Assembly: GCA_050260375.1 (NCBI GenBank)
Contig: JBLNCA010000042.1
Span: 1 to 46,781, forward strand
Source of the DNA: DTFZ01 sp050260375
GTDB lineage: Bacteria; Bacillota; Clostridia; Christensenellales; SZUA-584
Length of the DNA stretch: 46,781 nt
Direction: 5' to 3'
Translations under genes and position numbers: made by a program
Shown: one piece after another, positions 46,669 to 46,781 of the stretch
Numbering within the stretch: the stretch's first letter is position 1
How the letters are laid out: every line of letters starts with the position of its first letter
Notes under the pieces: model-generated
Databases searched by the model: none
The model's input: only the letters and a program-made list of their open reading frames with translations
Told to the model about the DNA's origin: nothing

Positions 46669-46781
46669 GCTATGAAAACAGAGGAGAAAAAAGTGTACAA
46701 AAAAGAAGGTTGTAAACACAACCCGTAAAGTAGTATGATCGCTAGGTCGTCAGAGAAACGGGAACCGACATTCCTAGCTCT

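Noticed and set aside
46405..46719. Minus-strand frame with duplicated CHSEPAGE peptide
   Set aside because: It is the translation of a common non-coding direct repeat plus antisense of the NfeD-type gene.

Overview
The window looks like a chromosomal segment of a strictly anaerobic, probably motile Gram-positive bacterium of class Clostridia (Bacillota). Signs are the split glycine decarboxylase (gcvPA/gcvPB), an oxygen-sensitive class III ribonucleotide reductase with its activase, an [FeFe]-hydrogenase-like sensor, a SleB-type wall hydrolase, Clostridia-style lipoproteins, chemotaxis genes, and GGAGG Shine-Dalgarno sites with frequent TTG/GTG starts. Composition is intermediate (about half G+C by eye), with heavy use of ATA (Ile) and AGG (Arg). 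The genus is not identified. No rRNA, complete tRNA or CRISPR array was found.

Layout. 1-117: C-terminal end of a gene cut by the window edge. 196-2619: DUF1801 protein, AlkD-like DNA glycosylase and two methyltransferases, closed by a terminator. 2834-3940: a strikingly AT-rich solitary gene with a nucleoside-deoxyribosyltransferase/TIR-like N-domain, probably acquired and possibly a defence effector. 4158-7533: metG, tatD and a TatD-linked radical SAM protein. 7849-9573: a soluble [FeFe]-hydrogenase-like sensor fused to a chemoreceptor signalling domain. 10038-12796: nrdD and nrdG. 12797-13168: a small lipoprotein gene running tail to tail with nrdG. 13169-14199: a gene-free mosaic of perfect hairpins and repeats. 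14200-16890: rRNA-type methyltransferase, RluA-type pseudouridine synthase, HAD phosphatase and a small membrane protein. 16959-21846: tandem glycine riboswitch, terminator, an array of six 40-42 bp hairpin repeats, then gcvT-gcvH-gcvPA-gcvPB. 22029-25843: zinc-ribbon protein, YbjQ-like protein, SleB-like hydrolase, threonine aldolase. 26240-31976: complete oligopeptide ABC importer. 32097-37996: two transporters, a GNAT remnant, M29 aminopeptidase, two GNAT acetyltransferases and asnS. 38309-42144: TRAP-type binding lipoprotein converging on a cheW-mcp pair. 42145-43381: structured and repeat-rich DNA around a 70-residue Gly/Cys-rich peptide gene. 43382-46484: ArsR regulator, RluD-type synthase, rpsU and an NfeD/ClpP-class membrane protease. 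The right end carries direct repeats.

How it fits together. Peptide import, the M29 aminopeptidase, threonine aldolase (threonine to glycine plus acetaldehyde) and the glycine-controlled cleavage system suggest an amino-acid and peptide fermenter that feeds glycine carbon into folate one-carbon metabolism. The hydrogenase-chemoreceptor fusion and the cheW-mcp pair suggest taxis tuned to redox state or hydrogen.

Most unusual points: (i) one hairpin-repeat family, core GGGGTCCCC...GGCTTTTTGGGG, occurs at about ten places, as tandem arrays after the glycine riboswitch and beside the Cys-rich peptide, and in frame inside the SleB-like gene; (ii) the hydrogenase-chemoreceptor fusion; (iii) the AT-rich putative defence gene; (iv) interleaved inverted repeats that predict a pseudoknotted RNA upstream of cheW; (v) the internally duplicated Gly/Cys-rich peptide. 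All assignments come from reading translated sequence and motifs by eye; no database search was run.
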